Source: Methanogenium sp. S4BF (lineage in GTDB: Archaea; Halobacteriota; Methanomicrobia; Methanomicrobiales; Methanomicrobiaceae). From it: a stretch of DNA of 64,000 nt. Positions 27,640-37,501 of this stretch are shown here, in pieces; positions within the stretch are counted from its first letter, which is position 1; each line of letters opens with the position of its first letter. The notes under the pieces were generated by a model, which worked only from the letters and a program-made list of their open reading frames with translations, made no database searches and had not been told where the DNA came from. Location: contig NZ_CP091277.1 in NCBI RefSeq assembly GCF_029633965.1, positions 1,919,940-1,983,939 of the forward strand. The letters run 5' to 3'. A program made the translations under genes and the position numbers.

Positions 27640-29715
27640 ATGGATTCACTCGTCTATCTGGCACCGGTATGTGCCCTGATTGCTCTCCTCTTTGCAGGAC
27701 TCTCCTTTAAAAAGGTCCAGTCCGAAGGGGAAGGCAGTGAGCTCATCAAGAAGCTCACATCCGTGATACACAAAAGTGCGATGGTGTACTTAAACACCCA
27801 GTACAAGTATATCGCGGTCTTTGTGATAGTACTCGCGATCATCCTGACAATACTCATCAGCCCGTTAACCGCGGTCTGCTTTGTCATCGGAGCGGCTCTC
27901 TCCGCAACTGCCGGCTACATCGGCATGTTCACCGCAACCTCCGCAAACGGCCGGACAGCACATGCAGCCACCCGTGGCATTGCTGATGCATTCCGGGTAT
28001 CCTTTGCATCCGGTACGGTCATGGGAATGTCCGTCGTCGGTCTCGGCCTCTTTGGTCTCTCCGTCGCATTTATCGGAGTTTCCACCATGATGGAAGGCGC
28101 CGGCATCTATGAGATTGTCAATGTCGTTGCAGGATTCTCCCTTGGTGCAAGTTCGATTGCACTCTTCGCCCGTGTCGGCGGCGGTATCTTTACGAAGGCC
28201 GCAGACGTCGGTGCTGACCTCGTCGGTAAGGTCGAGGCAGGTATCCCTGAAGACGACCCCAGAAACCCCGCTGTCATTGCAGACAACGTCGGTGACAACG
28301 TCGGTGACATCGCCGGTATGGGTGCTGACCTCTACGAGTCATACGTCGGCTCAATCATCTCCACCATGCTCCTCGGCGCTGCAGCCATTCTTGCAATCAG
28401 CAAGGGCAGCGATATCAGCCTTATTCTGGGCATTGAGTCCACCGCAGCTCTCAGCGGCATGCCGGAGTACAACCTCGTCGTCCTCCCGATGATCATCGCC
28501 GCAGTCGGTATCATCTGCGCTATCATCGGTTCGTTCTTTGTGAGAACCAACAAGACCGAGTCCTCCGCAATTCACATGGCATTCAACATGGGCCTTGTCG
28601 CAGCACTCATCCTCGTGGTCGCAGCAACCTACTTCATCGCCACCATGCTCCTCGGAAGCTATGGATTCGGTGTCTTTGTTGCCTGTGTCTCAGGTCTTGT
28701 CGCAGGGTTCCTGATTGGTCAGGTCACCGAGTACTACACCTCCTACGAACGCAAACCCACCCAGACGATTGCAAACTCCTGTGAAACAGGCGCTGCAACC
28801 AACATCATCACCGGGTTTGCCAAGGGTATGGAGTCAACACTCGTCCCGACCCTTCTCATCGCACTTGCCATCTACCTCGCATACACCTTCGCAGGCCTCT
28901 ACGGCATTGCGATTGCAGCAGTCGGTATGCTTGCAACGCTCGGCATCTCCCTCGCAGTCGATGCATACGGACCTGTCGCAGACAATGCAGGCGGTATCGC
29001 AGAGATGAGCCACCAGCCTGAGTCTGTCCGTACTATCACCGATACCCTCGATGCAGTCGGAAACACCACCGCAGCCATCGGCAAGGGATTTGCAATCGGT
29101 TCAGCAGCACTTACTGCACTCGCACTCTTTGCTTCCTACGGCATCGCTGTGGACCTCGAGGCAATCGATGTCATGCAGCCTCCGGTCTTCATCGGTCTTC
29201 TCATCGGTGCAATGCTTCCGTTCCTCTTCTCATCCATGACAATGATGGCAGTCGGACGTGCGGCATATGCCATTGTGATTGAAGTCCGCCGTCAGTTCAA
29301 GGAGATGAAGGGCCTCATGGAAGGCACCACAGAACCTGACTACGCGGCATGTATCTCCATCTCCACCTCATCCGCTCTGCGTGAGATGATCCTCCCGGGT
29401 GTCATCGCCATTGCAGCACCAGTTCTCGTTGGTGTTATTCTCGGCAAGGATGCCCTCGGTGGTCTCCTCGTCGGTTCACTCGGCGCAGGATTCATGCTTG
29501 CAATCACCATGGCAAACGCCGGTGGTGCATGGGACAATGCAAAGAAGTACATTGAGATGGGACACCTCGGCGGCAAGGGTTCAGACACCCACAAGGCAGC
29601 TGTCACCGGTGACACCGTCGGTGACCCGTTCAAGGACACCTCCGGCCCTGCCATCAACATTCTTCTGAAGCTGATGAGCATCGTCGCAGTGGTCTTTGCA
29701 CCGCTCTTCCTTTAA
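27640..29715 (+). CDS. hppA: Membrane-bound ion-translocating inorganic pyrophosphatase
   Basis: A 691-residue membrane enzyme with about 16 helices that couples PPi hydrolysis to ion export. Substrate-binding motifs are [39 protein letters not shown] (quoted to 20) and [17 protein letters not shown]. The segment [14 protein letters not shown] has Ala and Gly at the positions where K+-independent enzymes carry Lys and Thr, so this is the K+-dependent subfamily, which includes Na+ pumps such as that of Methanosarcina mazei. Whether it moves H+ or Na+ cannot be read safely. Codon use is strongly biased (GTC, CTC, ATC), as expected for high expression. Confidence 0.97.
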   Translation: MDSLVYLAPVCALIALLFAGLSFKKVQSEGEGSELIKKLTSVIHKSAMVYLNTQYKYIAVFVIVLAIILTILISPLTAVCFVIGAALSATAGYIGMFTATSANGRTAHAATRGIADAFRVSFASGTVMGMSVVGLGLFGLSVAFIGVSTMMEGAGIYEIVNVVAGFSLGASSIALFARVGGGIFTKAADVGADLVGKVEAGIPEDDPRNPAVIADNVGDNVGDIAGMGADLYESYVGSIISTMLLGAAAILAISKGSDISLILGIESTAALSGMPEYNLVVLPMIIAAVGIICAIIGSFFVRTNKTESSAIHMAFNMGLVAALILVVAATYFIATMLLGSYGFGVFVACVSGLVAGFLIGQVTEYYTSYERKPTQTIANSCETGAATNIITGFAKGMESTLVPTLLIALAIYLAYTFAGLYGIAIAAVGMLATLGISLAVDAYGPVADNAGGIAEMSHQPESVRTITDTLDAVGNTTAAIGKGFAIGSAALTALALFASYGIAVDLEAIDVMQPPVFIGLLIGAMLPFLFSSMTMMAVGRAAYAIVIEVRRQFKEMKGLMEGTTEPDYAACISISTSSALREMILPGVIAIAAPVLVGVILGKDALGGLLVGSLGAGFMLAITMANAGGAWDNAKKYIEMGHLGGKGSDTHKAAVTGDTVGDPFKDTSGPAINILLKLMSIVAVVFAPLFL

Positions 29716-29720
29716 TCTCA

Positions 29721-29731
29721 TTCTTTTTTTG
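29721..29731 (+). terminator. T-rich terminator after hppA
   Basis: A TTC followed by a run of seven T (29724-29730) begins six bases after the hppA stop codon. Archaeal intrinsic termination needs only such a T-run, without a strong hairpin. Confidence 0.45.
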
Positions 29732-30362
29732 CTCCTCCCTGCCTGTGATCGGCAGACGGGGTGGTGCGGATATGTCATGTCACTCGTTCCGGACATGGAA
29801 TCCGCGAAGCGTACCTCCTCATGAGTCCATTCCGGTGTCGATGCCTTTGTCATTGCACGCCGTGCTAAAAGGGAGAATTGACGTTGAGACAGACGGAAAA
29901 AAAGGGTACATCGAAGATGATCCTCTCGTTCCCGTACAGGGACATCTCATGACGGGCGGGCACGTGACGATGAAATCCCTCCAGACCGTACGCATGCTAG
30001 AACGGTTTTAGGATCTCCCCTTTTCCTGCCAAACCCTCCATCCCCGTACGGCTGATGCCGTGACCCTTCGCCCTCCTCCGGGGGGAGGAAAAGCATGAAA
30101 TAAGCGGTTGAATGGTTGCATCAGGATCAATCGGTACCCGAAATTCATTTGGATGCAATGGAAAATCGAATCAAAAAAACAAATCAATCCTCTAATTTAC
30201 GTCCCCCTCCTGTAAAGGCTCTGAAACAATCCTCAGGTTCCCATCTTATACCGTTCATGACTCTCACTCCCAAGCCAGCACCAGATCCGGACCAATAGGA
30301 ACGATCTAACATTATGAGGGCAACCGGGGAGAAAAGAAAAGATATGGTGACGGATTCCGCCG
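29732..30362. other. Convergent intergenic region
   Basis: About 630 bp between hppA and the convergent papain-family gene. A small frame at 29745-30011 exists, but it has no ribosome binding site, no family resemblance and odd composition. A short GC-rich hairpin (CCTCC/GGAGG, 30075-30088) is visible. I see no gene here. Confidence 0.4.
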
Positions 30363-33300
30363 TCAAACCAGTTCAAACCACTGGTCCCGCAGCCCGACAT
30401 TATACTGGGCAATGTACATCGCGTCGCCAATGTCAATCACACCGTTCCAGTGGACATCGGTCCGTTCGAATGCATCGGTTCCGCTGAGTGGTGCTGTTGT
30501 AAGCCCGACAACCTCTTTGAGCACCCGCAGGGTATCTGCCTGGTTCACTATCCCATCACCATTTGCATCGCCGAGGAAAAGGGAGGTGACCCGGATATAA
30601 TCGGCTTTTGTGGAGGTGGATTCGCCCCCGTTCACCGAGAGCATTACCGTATATACACCGTCTGCGGTATAGATGTGCTCCGGATTCTGCTCTGTTGAAC
30701 TGGTGCCGTCACCAAAAGTCCACAGCCATGTATCCGGTTCTCCGGTGGAGAGATCGGTGAAGGAAACATTCAACAGTGGTGCCCCTGTCCGCGGTGTCCC
30801 GGAGAAGTCCGCAACCGGAAGGCCCGGTACCGCATTCGAACTGCCATCAAGGATGGAAAGCAGGTTGTTCTGCCGGACAACCGTCCAGTCACAGGAGGTG
30901 TTCGTCTCAACCGAAAATGCTGCTGCATCGGCGGGAAGCATAGCGGAGGGGACTGTGGCTGTGTATGTTTCACCGAGTGATGCCGTATCATGGCTCATGC
31001 CTTCCCAGACATAGACCATCGGTTTGTGAACCGCCGCAGACCCGTTGAGATAAATCCGGGTATCAAAGGTGAAGTAGTACTCACTTCCGGCGACAAGCTC
31101 TTCCGTGTCAAGTTTCAGGTGATATGCTCCAGCAGACGGGAGCGGTTCAGCGAGCGGTGCATTGGTCTCCACCGACCCCGAAATGATTTCGGTTGTCACA
31201 TTCACATCCTTTGCAGCTGCAAATCCGACAAAGGCCGATTCAAAGTCGAGATCATTGAATACTACGGTAACATTTGTCCGCTGAGAACCGTTCGTCCGGA
31301 AGAAACTCACGTTGTTGATGCGGGTGATGCTGTGATTGTAGACCTTCTCCTCGGAATACGACGTTCCTGCCCGTGTGTCAAGCCCGCTGCCACCGGGTAT
31401 CACATATCCGAGGGGGAAATTCCACTCTGCATAGGTTGCATTCCATACTGCATATGATGGATAATCAACCCATGCAAGATTCTCTGCGGCTGCAGTATAC
31501 GTCAGGTTTCCAAGCGTGACGTTCAGACCGGTATTCGCTGCATGAAGGCGGTAGCTGAGATCGGAAGAGTAGGTGCCGGCCTCGAATGTATTGTTCTGCG
31601 TTAATGCAACAAAATTCCGGTTGAGATCAAACTCTGCCGTCGGTGCCGCGGCCAGGACCGTGATCAGATCTGTCTGTGTTGTTGTATTCGAACCGCCGGT
31701 GTTCGTAACGGTCAGATTCACCGTGTAGCTGCCGCTGGTGTTGTAGAGATGAGTCGGATTTTTGTCTGTTGATGTGGCACCATCACCAAAGGTCCAGCTC
31801 CATTCGGTGGGAGTGCCGGTGGAGGTGTCATTAAACTGAACAGTGAGTGGTGCCGTGCCGGATATTGGTTCTGCAGTGAAATTTGCAACCGGGGCGGGGA
31901 CAGTATGACGATCTGTTGCGTATGCCCTGATGCAGACATTCGGGCGGTTGAATTCGATTATACCATATGCATCATTCCAGATGCCCGCATAATTTAGGTA
32001 ATAGCTCTCCCCTGCTGCTGAAGTTGCGCCGGAGGAGTAACCGGCAATTTGTTTTTCAAGCGGGATGGTAAAATACTGCGAAGGGTTTGTTACCGTAAAG
32101 ACGACCGAGAATGCATCACCGGGAGATATTTCAACAGGTGTTTCAAGGTCAATGGTATGGTATCCTGCAAGCCCGCAAATTCCCGTTACCGTTGAAACCG
32201 GGCCCGCCGTGGTATTTATCGGACCGGAATCCGGATTCAGGTAAATGCCGGCGACAAACTCAGCTCCCGCCTCATAGGTGTAGACACCTACTGCCTCAAT
32301 TGTCTCTGTGTCCGACGCCGGGAAAACATTGGCAAACGAGCCTGTTGTTGATGCCTGAACATACGCGAATGTCGTTGCACCCAGTTCATCATGGTAATAG
32401 ACAGAGTCATAGGTGTCTGTAGATTCTGCCGTAAAAATGGTGAAGTCCTTATTGATCTGTGGATCATAATAGGAGACATAGAAGTATCCCGAATCATTGC
32501 CCCAGTCACTGCCCCAGCTGTTTTTGACCAGATATGCCCCATCCCCTGGCGGCATCACATTGAAATTATCTTTGGGAAACGAATCGTCCCATCCGGCGAC
32601 GAGAATCGCATGCCCCCCGTCCAGTTTCATCCCTTCGGAGGGATCGTAATAATATGCCGGCGAACTGCCGGCCATATTAAACCCAATGGTTTTGTTGACC
32701 AGAATGGTAGCTCCAACGGCGCCGTAGTCCTGTATCATTGACTTTACCAGTGAATTGTCCGTCGGAGACTGAACCGGAAGGAAATACACATTCTGGACAT
32801 GTTTTTGTATCAAAGGTGCATCCGGACCTGAGCATGAGAATGGGTCATACGGGTCGTCCTCCTCATTCACCGGACCCGAATACCATGACACATCCTCCGG
32901 TACAGCCCACCGTGTCAGGTACGCCGTTGCCATCTCATAATTGCCTCCGTTACAGCACCCCCAGTCAAACCCATGCATATTTTTCATGTTGTTTTCGGAG
33001 AAGTCATATGCAGTCCCCTCATCTCCCATGAAATATGATTCAAGCGAACCTAAGGTTGCGAACGCCCAGCATGAACCGCAGCTCCCCTGGTTTTTTACAC
33101 TGGTCATCCGATCGTAATCCCTGAGATCATAGCGGGAGGGGAGAGGATCGTCTGCCATAATCGGAGCCACGTCAGCGATGGTCAGATGCGAGATGTCCGT
33201 TGCTGTTCGGTATGCAATGCTCTCCGGTGCAGGGTGATAGCCGAGAGGATATGCCTCCACCGGGTCGCCGGCATTCCCATCGGATTCTGCCTCTGCCACC

Positions 33301-33497
33301 ATTTCCAGACCACACCCACGGGAGTCGCAGGAGTCGCACGCTTCATCACTGACTTGAAATTCATCACCAACCCAGCCGGTATTTTGTATATCGCCAGGGG
33401 TATCATTCCCCACATCATCTGCCCCGGCAGCTGCCGGGATCAAAAAGCACAGGAAAAAAAGAAGTGATACTGCCACTGTTCGGGTTTTTTTATCCAT
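30363..33497 (-). CDS. Secreted papain-family (C1A) cysteine protease with PKD domains and dockerin
   Basis: A 1044-residue protein. The ATG at 33497 (MDKKTRTVAVSLLFFLCFL) is preceded by AGGTGGTC and starts a signal peptide (about 1-25). The protease domain spans about residues 115-345: Q137, C143 (QGSCGSCWAFATLG), H296 (LDGGHAILVAGW) and N326 (LVKNSWGSDWG). It is followed by a lectin-like beta region, a PKD domain (about 540-625, WSWTFGDGATSTDKNP), an unrecognised beta domain, a second PKD domain (about 885-965, WLWTFGDGTSSTEQNP) and a C-terminal dockerin repeat pair (GDANGDGIVNQADTLRVLKE). It is probably exported and held on the cell surface. No cohesin partner is in the window. Confidence 0.92.
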   Translation of the reverse strand: MDKKTRTVAVSLLFFLCFLIPAAAGADDVGNDTPGDIQNTGWVGDEFQVSDEACDSCDSRGCGLEMVAEAESDGNAGDPVEAYPLGYHPAPESIAYRTATDISHLTIADVAPIMADDPLPSRYDLRDYDRMTSVKNQGSCGSCWAFATLGSLESYFMGDEGTAYDFSENNMKNMHGFDWGCCNGGNYEMATAYLTRWAVPEDVSWYSGPVNEEDDPYDPFSCSGPDAPLIQKHVQNVYFLPVQSPTDNSLVKSMIQDYGAVGATILVNKTIGFNMAGSSPAYYYDPSEGMKLDGGHAILVAGWDDSFPKDNFNVMPPGDGAYLVKNSWGSDWGNDSGYFYVSYYDPQINKDFTIFTAESTDTYDSVYYHDELGATTFAYVQASTTGSFANVFPASDTETIEAVGVYTYEAGAEFVAGIYLNPDSGPINTTAGPVSTVTGICGLAGYHTIDLETPVEISPGDAFSVVFTVTNPSQYFTIPLEKQIAGYSSGATSAAGESYYLNYAGIWNDAYGIIEFNRPNVCIRAYATDRHTVPAPVANFTAEPISGTAPLTVQFNDTSTGTPTEWSWTFGDGATSTDKNPTHLYNTSGSYTVNLTVTNTGGSNTTTQTDLITVLAAAPTAEFDLNRNFVALTQNNTFEAGTYSSDLSYRLHAANTGLNVTLGNLTYTAAAENLAWVDYPSYAVWNATYAEWNFPLGYVIPGGSGLDTRAGTSYSEEKVYNHSITRINNVSFFRTNGSQRTNVTVVFNDLDFESAFVGFAAAKDVNVTTEIISGSVETNAPLAEPLPSAGAYHLKLDTEELVAGSEYYFTFDTRIYLNGSAAVHKPMVYVWEGMSHDTASLGETYTATVPSAMLPADAAAFSVETNTSCDWTVVRQNNLLSILDGSSNAVPGLPVADFSGTPRTGAPLLNVSFTDLSTGEPDTWLWTFGDGTSSTEQNPEHIYTADGVYTVMLSVNGGESTSTKADYIRVTSLFLGDANGDGIVNQADTLRVLKEVVGLTTAPLSGTDAFERTDVHWNGVIDIGDAMYIAQYNVGLRDQWFELV

Positions 33498-34125
33498 TCC
33501 TGCGACCACCTAAAAGAGATTACTCTTTTTGTTCATTTTATGGTATTAAAGGCTATTTATTGATGAAATTGACTGTTCTGGTTCGATTTCTGCCTTATTT
33601 CTGATATTTTACCGTTATACTCATATTAGGACAGGTACAACCGCGATACCATTATGGAAATCTGTTTCGGGATAGCGGTTCCAGCGGCATTTTCCTGTCC
33701 TGTCAGTTACCGATAACCCCACCCCCAGACAAAATATACCATCCTCCATGGTTCAAAGGCAGTGATCATATCCGGCACTCATCATATCCGCCATTCACCA
33801 TATCAGTTCTGATTAAGCAATATATTTATTTGAACAAGGCAAAAAACCGTCATTTTAAAGGCTATTTACATAAATTAACCCAGTATCAGCGCTTAAGTCA
33901 TACACATTTTCCGTCATGCCGGTTTTTTCCCGGCCTCTCCGGTGAAATCAGACAGAGTACCAAATTGAGAACCCCGAGATGTTCGGGTATCGTTCGCGAT
34001 GATTTGGGGCCGTGAACTATTTTAGGTCGGATTCAGGTCCGTGCAAATATGTATCATTCTGTACCATTTCTGTGCTCCACGCTCCGGGGGGAACGCCGAC
34101 GGGGAACACAAACCCTCTGAACCTT
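33498..34125. other. AT-rich region upstream of the secreted protease gene
   Basis: 628 bp. A perfect 14-base direct repeat TTAAAGGCTATTTA is present at 33546-33559 and 33855-33868. Otherwise I see only AT-rich sequence, presumably the promoter of the minus-strand protease gene at the left end. No coding frame is convincing. Confidence 0.45.
33546..33868. repeat. Pair of 14-bp direct repeats upstream of the protease gene
   Basis: TTAAAGGCTATTTA occurs identically at 33546-33559 and at 33855-33868, 309 bases apart, in otherwise dissimilar AT-rich DNA. The first copy lies about 50 bases before the protease start, where a promoter would be. Function unknown; possibly a shared regulatory motif. 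Confidence 0.5.
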
Positions 34126-34857
34126 TCACAGGAAATCTTTCATCCCGCACCCGATCGGAGGAGAGAGCGAGACAAGGAGGAAGGCCCCTCCTCCCAGTAT
34201 GAGAGCCAGGCCACAGATGAAGATATCCTGAAAACCCGAATAGACCAGAAATCCGGGAAGAATCTGCATGACAAAGCAAAAGGATGGACAAAAGAAACCC
34301 GCCAGCGTGGAGAGGACAAGACCCCCTGCTATGAGGAGAATGAGCCCGACCACGCCTGCAACCCGGCGGAAGAGGGCGATGTTTCCCTTTCGCCATGCAT
34401 GTACCATACAGATGAGAAGAATGAGACCCAGGATAATGACAAGCAGTTCAGACGGCGAGGAGAATTCGAGGGAAAACATATCCTCAAAATAAAACGGCAT
34501 ATATTTCGGGCGGAACCAACCCAGAAACGGCCAGTACCAGCTGTTTGGAATGGCCCACATCGCATCTGCAAGCTGATGGGAGAGCATGCCTGCTGCGATA
34601 AAGAGAAGACCGGGATGCCGCCATTTTATCAGGATGATGAACCCCAGGAAGGCAACAATGCCACAGATGGTCAGGCTGTGGAAGAAGATGCGGCCGTTTC
34701 CAAGAGTTGCCAGAATGAGATGCCCGACCGGTTTATCAATGATGTCAGGGAGAAGACTACCAATGGAACAGTAGATGACCGCCCGACAATCCTTCGTGAG
34801 ATACAAAAGAAAGATGCCGAGCGTAATCCCGATTAAGAGGTGAACTGCCGGAAGCAT
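34126..34857 (-). CDS. Multispan membrane protein, YdjM/DUF457-like metal-dependent hydrolase family
   Basis: A 243-residue protein with about seven hydrophobic helices. The N-terminus MLPAVHLLIGITLG, then GSLLPDIIDKPVGHLI, RIFFHSLTICG and GMLSHQLADAM, places His and Asp residues as in the YdjM/DUF457 membrane-bound hydrolase family (H6, D57, D60, H80, H114, D118 approximately). The reaction of this family is not known. The opposite strand also has a long open frame, which I reject because it is the charged shadow of these hydrophobic helices. Confidence 0.7.
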   Translation of the reverse strand: MLPAVHLLIGITLGIFLLYLTKDCRAVIYCSIGSLLPDIIDKPVGHLILATLGNGRIFFHSLTICGIVAFLGFIILIKWRHPGLLFIAAGMLSHQLADAMWAIPNSWYWPFLGWFRPKYMPFYFEDMFSLEFSSPSELLVIILGLILLICMVHAWRKGNIALFRRVAGVVGLILLIAGGLVLSTLAGFFCPSFCFVMQILPGFLVYSGFQDIFICGLALILGGGAFLLVSLSPPIGCGMKDFL

Positions 34858-35265
34858 GCCCCGTTTTCCCTGTTTTTTGAGATCATATTTTTTGGAATTC
34901 CCCTGATTTTTCCGTCTACCTTTCTCTTCTTATTTACCGTTCTTATACTGTACTTATCTTTATTGTAGTGTTTCCTGCAGGCTCTTTCTCAAGCCGTCCG
35001 ACAGAAGGAACAGATGCTGCCCAAATGGGAGAGATGCAGATAGCGGATGCTTCAGAAATGAGACGCTTCTCTGAATGCGTGCAGGATCTGATTTCCGGAA
35101 CCGGCCGGTCCGTTAGCACTCCTCTAATATTACCGGAGAGGGACGAGACAGGAAAGTCCTTTTCACCGAAATGAATCCTCACTTCTGTCTCATCTGCACG
35201 GCAACTCCCGAGTGATCTAACTTAGGATATCACACCCGCTTTGTCGCGCACCGGTACGGACACGA
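34858..35265. other. Intergenic region between moaB and the membrane protein gene
   Basis: 408 bp on the upstream side of the membrane protein gene. Short frames on both strands (for example 34943-35182) have no start signal or family resemblance. No RNA gene or repeat seen. Confidence 0.4.
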
Positions 35266-35754
35266 TCACTTATTCGCGTGCGTAACGATATGCCGCATCT
35301 CAGGGAGAATGAGTTTTACCATCGCAAGCCGTACTGCAGCCGTTGAGCCGGGAATACAGAATACCGCTCGCCGGTCAATGATACCTGCTGCCGCACGCGA
35401 AAGGAGAACCCGGGTACCCACCTCCTCCAGACTGAGCATCCGGAAGATTTCGCCGAATCCGTCCAGCGTCTTCTCAAAAAGGGGAGAGACTGCCTCAATC
35501 GTGCAGTCATCGTGTGTGATTCCGGTACCGCCATTGATTATTACACAACTGGCTGCTGAGAGCGCCTCCTGAAGCGCGGCGCGAATGGCATCAATCTCAT
35601 CCGGTACGACCCGGTAGAATGTGACCGGAATATCTGCTGCCTCGCTGAGCTCTTTTATTACAGCTCCCGAGACATCCTCATCGGCTGTCCGGGATGTTGA
35701 AACGGTGATCACTGCAGTCTGAAGGGTGACATCACTGAGATGGGATGGATCCAT
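35266..35754 (-). CDS. moaB: Molybdopterin biosynthesis protein MoaB/MogA family
   Basis: A 162-residue protein of the molybdopterin adenylyltransferase fold. Diagnostic segments are VITVSTSRTADEDVSGAVIK, INGGTGITHDDCTIEAVSPL (substrate loop GGTG and DD) and FCIPGSTAAVRLAM. In archaea MoaB adenylates molybdopterin on the way to the Mo/W cofactor of formylmethanofuran and formate dehydrogenases. It is the last gene before the origin region and is transcribed away from it. Confidence 0.93.
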   Translation of the reverse strand: MDPSHLSDVTLQTAVITVSTSRTADEDVSGAVIKELSEAADIPVTFYRVVPDEIDAIRAALQEALSAASCVIINGGTGITHDDCTIEAVSPLFEKTLDGFGEIFRMLSLEEVGTRVLLSRAAAGIIDRRAVFCIPGSTAAVRLAMVKLILPEMRHIVTHANK

Positions 35755-36147
35755 ATTAATGATGGTTGTATTGCAACCTCTTCAGAATACCGGTTCTGGT
35801 GATCATCCTGCGGGACTATGTTTCTTCCACCGGGATCAAAAATCTGAAAACCGTCAGAAAGTGAAGAAGGAAAGGGAGATTGAGGAAGGAAAGAACGGAA
35901 CAGAAAAAAATTCCCGCTTTGTTTCGCGGTGGTCAGAACCGGACAGTCATTTCCTGAGGCGAAATTATTGAGGACCAGGGATGGAAACAGACAGAGGATT
36001 TGCAGGGAGGACAAAAGAGTGAGAAAAGAACAGTTTTGAGGCGTCTGAAGTGAGGCAGAAAGGGAATTTTGAAGAAGAAAGGAGAAAGGAGAAAATGAAA
36101 AAATTTCGAAACGAAAAAAGATGCCGGGTCTGACACAGGACAGCTTT

Positions 36148-36183
36148 GGGAAGCGAATGGGGAAGCGAATGAGGAAGCGAAAA
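36148..36183 (+). repeat. Three tandem 12-bp units
   Basis: GGGAAGCGAATG occurs twice in perfect tandem (36148-36171), followed by a degenerate third unit AGGAAGCGAAAA. It lies in the purine-rich left flank of the origin. It may be simple slippage or a small iteron-like array. Confidence 0.6.
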
Positions 36184-37077
36184 GAAGAGTAATTTCCGGA
36201 TGCAAAAAAAATTTTTGAGCCTTCTGAGAACAGACCGACAGAACGTAATTTCGGAGCGAGAGGAAAAAACAGCAATGTACGGAATTTTTAGAGAAAGAGA
36301 TTTCATTCAGAATGCGATTTCCAGCCCGGGAAGGACATCAGGCAAGAGTCTCGAAAAAGGCAAATGAGTTCTCTGAGGGCAGGGGGCACGGGTGGATTTT
36401 CCGAGAAAAGAGAAACAAGAGAGGAATGGTACGAAAAAAATGTGGACGGATTAAAGGAATGATGGGTGAGTGAATTGATGGAACGTGTTTTGAGAGCAGG
36501 ATGCGTGGGGATATCCCTATCCAAAAATCCTGCCCAAAATAGGGAGCACGACAGATTTGTCAACACCAAAAAATGCGAAAAATATGATATGATAATACAT
36601 TTCTGAAAGCCTGGCCGGGGACAAATAGCTAAGGGGTTGAGAGAGGGAAGATGAAAATTGGGGTTTCCGGGAAAAAATTACATTAAGAGCTGATATATTT
36701 AGATTCATTTCTAGATTCATTTGGAAAAAAGAAAGAATATCAGGCAGGAATTGTGATTAAACAGATTGACGGCACAACAGTGCGAAGCAGAAGGAAAAGA
36801 GGAGGAAGGGGGGAGGAAGAATGAGAGAAGGACTTTCTTCATTTTTGAATGAATGCTCTTTTTAGTTGCTGGCTGGGGAAGGACCTTTGTTTCCTATGGA
36901 TGGATGTGGATTGTATCAAAAGTGGATAAAGAATTTTTTGAATAAAGAATAATTCATCAAAGAAATTGAGAGATATTGCATATTTTTGGGATATTGAGAG
37001 AGAAGAGAAGAGAGAAACTGAAAATGAAAAAAAAAATTGATCCATATTCTTTTTATATTACCAGAGAATGGGAGAGA

Positions 37078-37098
37078 CCCCTCAATTTCCACTGGAAA
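37078..37098 (-). other. Origin recognition box A
   Basis: Read on the minus strand it is TTTCCAGTGGAAA then TTGAGGGG, matching the archaeal ORB core (dyad plus G-string). It points left, inverted relative to boxes B and C. Confidence 0.82.
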
Positions 37099-37120
37099 TG
37101 AAATTTTTCCGGGTGAACTT

Positions 37121-37179
37121 CTGTCAAAACGTCAGACGAATCTAAGAGCATTTTTTTACAAATTCCGTCTTTTTGACAG
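37121..37179. repeat. Bulged inverted repeat in the origin core
   Basis: CTGTCAAAA (37121-37129) pairs perfectly with TTTTGACAG (37171-37179), and AGACG (37134-37138) with CGTCT (37166-37170). This gives a 14-bp stem with a 4-base bulge and an AT-rich loop, located between origin boxes A and B. Confidence 0.7.
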
Positions 37180-37302
37180 TTTTGTACTTTCCAGAACAAA
37201 TGTGTTACACAACTACCATTTTCACACATTGATGTACATTATTGAAGTACTTTATATATTATGAAAAAGAGATCATTCAATGGCTTTTCTTATTGTTTTT
37301 TA

Positions 37303-37320
37303 AAAAGCAAGTTTGCTTTT
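37303..37320. repeat. Quasi-palindrome beside origin box B
   Basis: AAAAGCAA-GT-TTGCTTTT: perfect 8-base arms around a 2-base centre, 24 bases before origin box B. Confidence 0.65.
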
Positions 37321-37343
37321 CTCCCGGACAATTTTTTTAGTTG

Positions 37344-37368
37344 CACTGGAAATAAAGGGGTGTGGGGG
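37344..37368 (+). other. Origin recognition box B
   Basis: CACTGGAAATAAAGGGG followed by TGTGGGGG. The right half of the dyad and the G-string match the ORB core; the left half is weaker (GC instead of CC). Confidence 0.75.
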
Positions 37369-37478
37369 AAAATTTTTTTCTCATGAACTGAAAAAAAATG
37401 GAAAGGCAGAGTTTTCTTTTCTCTCTGATAGATTCAGGCGATAAAAAGGAATTTTAAAAAGGGGAATAATTTTTCCAC

Positions 37479-37501
37479 TTTCCAGTGGAAATAAAGGGGT
37501 G
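37479..37501 (+). other. Origin recognition box C
   Basis: TTTCCAGTGGAAA followed by TAAAGGGGTG, the best match in the window to the archaeal ORB/mini-ORB consensus. Same orientation as box B. Confidence 0.88.

Noticed and set aside
29745-30011. Possible 88-residue gene after hppA
   Set aside because: No ribosome binding site or recognisable sequence, and it starts within the hppA terminator region.
34012-34836. Long plus-strand frame of 274 codons
   Set aside because: It is antisense to a clear seven-helix membrane protein; its charged, Arg/Glu-rich sequence is what the reverse of hydrophobic codons gives.
35709-36275. Open frame of 188 codons on the minus strand in the origin region
   Set aside because: Composition (Phe, Ser, Leu, Pro) simply reflects the purine-rich opposite strand; no start signal, no domain, and it overlaps the moaB start.
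36883-36902. Further ORB-like sequence (minus strand CCATAGGAAACAAAGG)
   Set aside because: Resembles the core but the left half of the dyad and the G-string are both off; kept out of the feature list as too weak.
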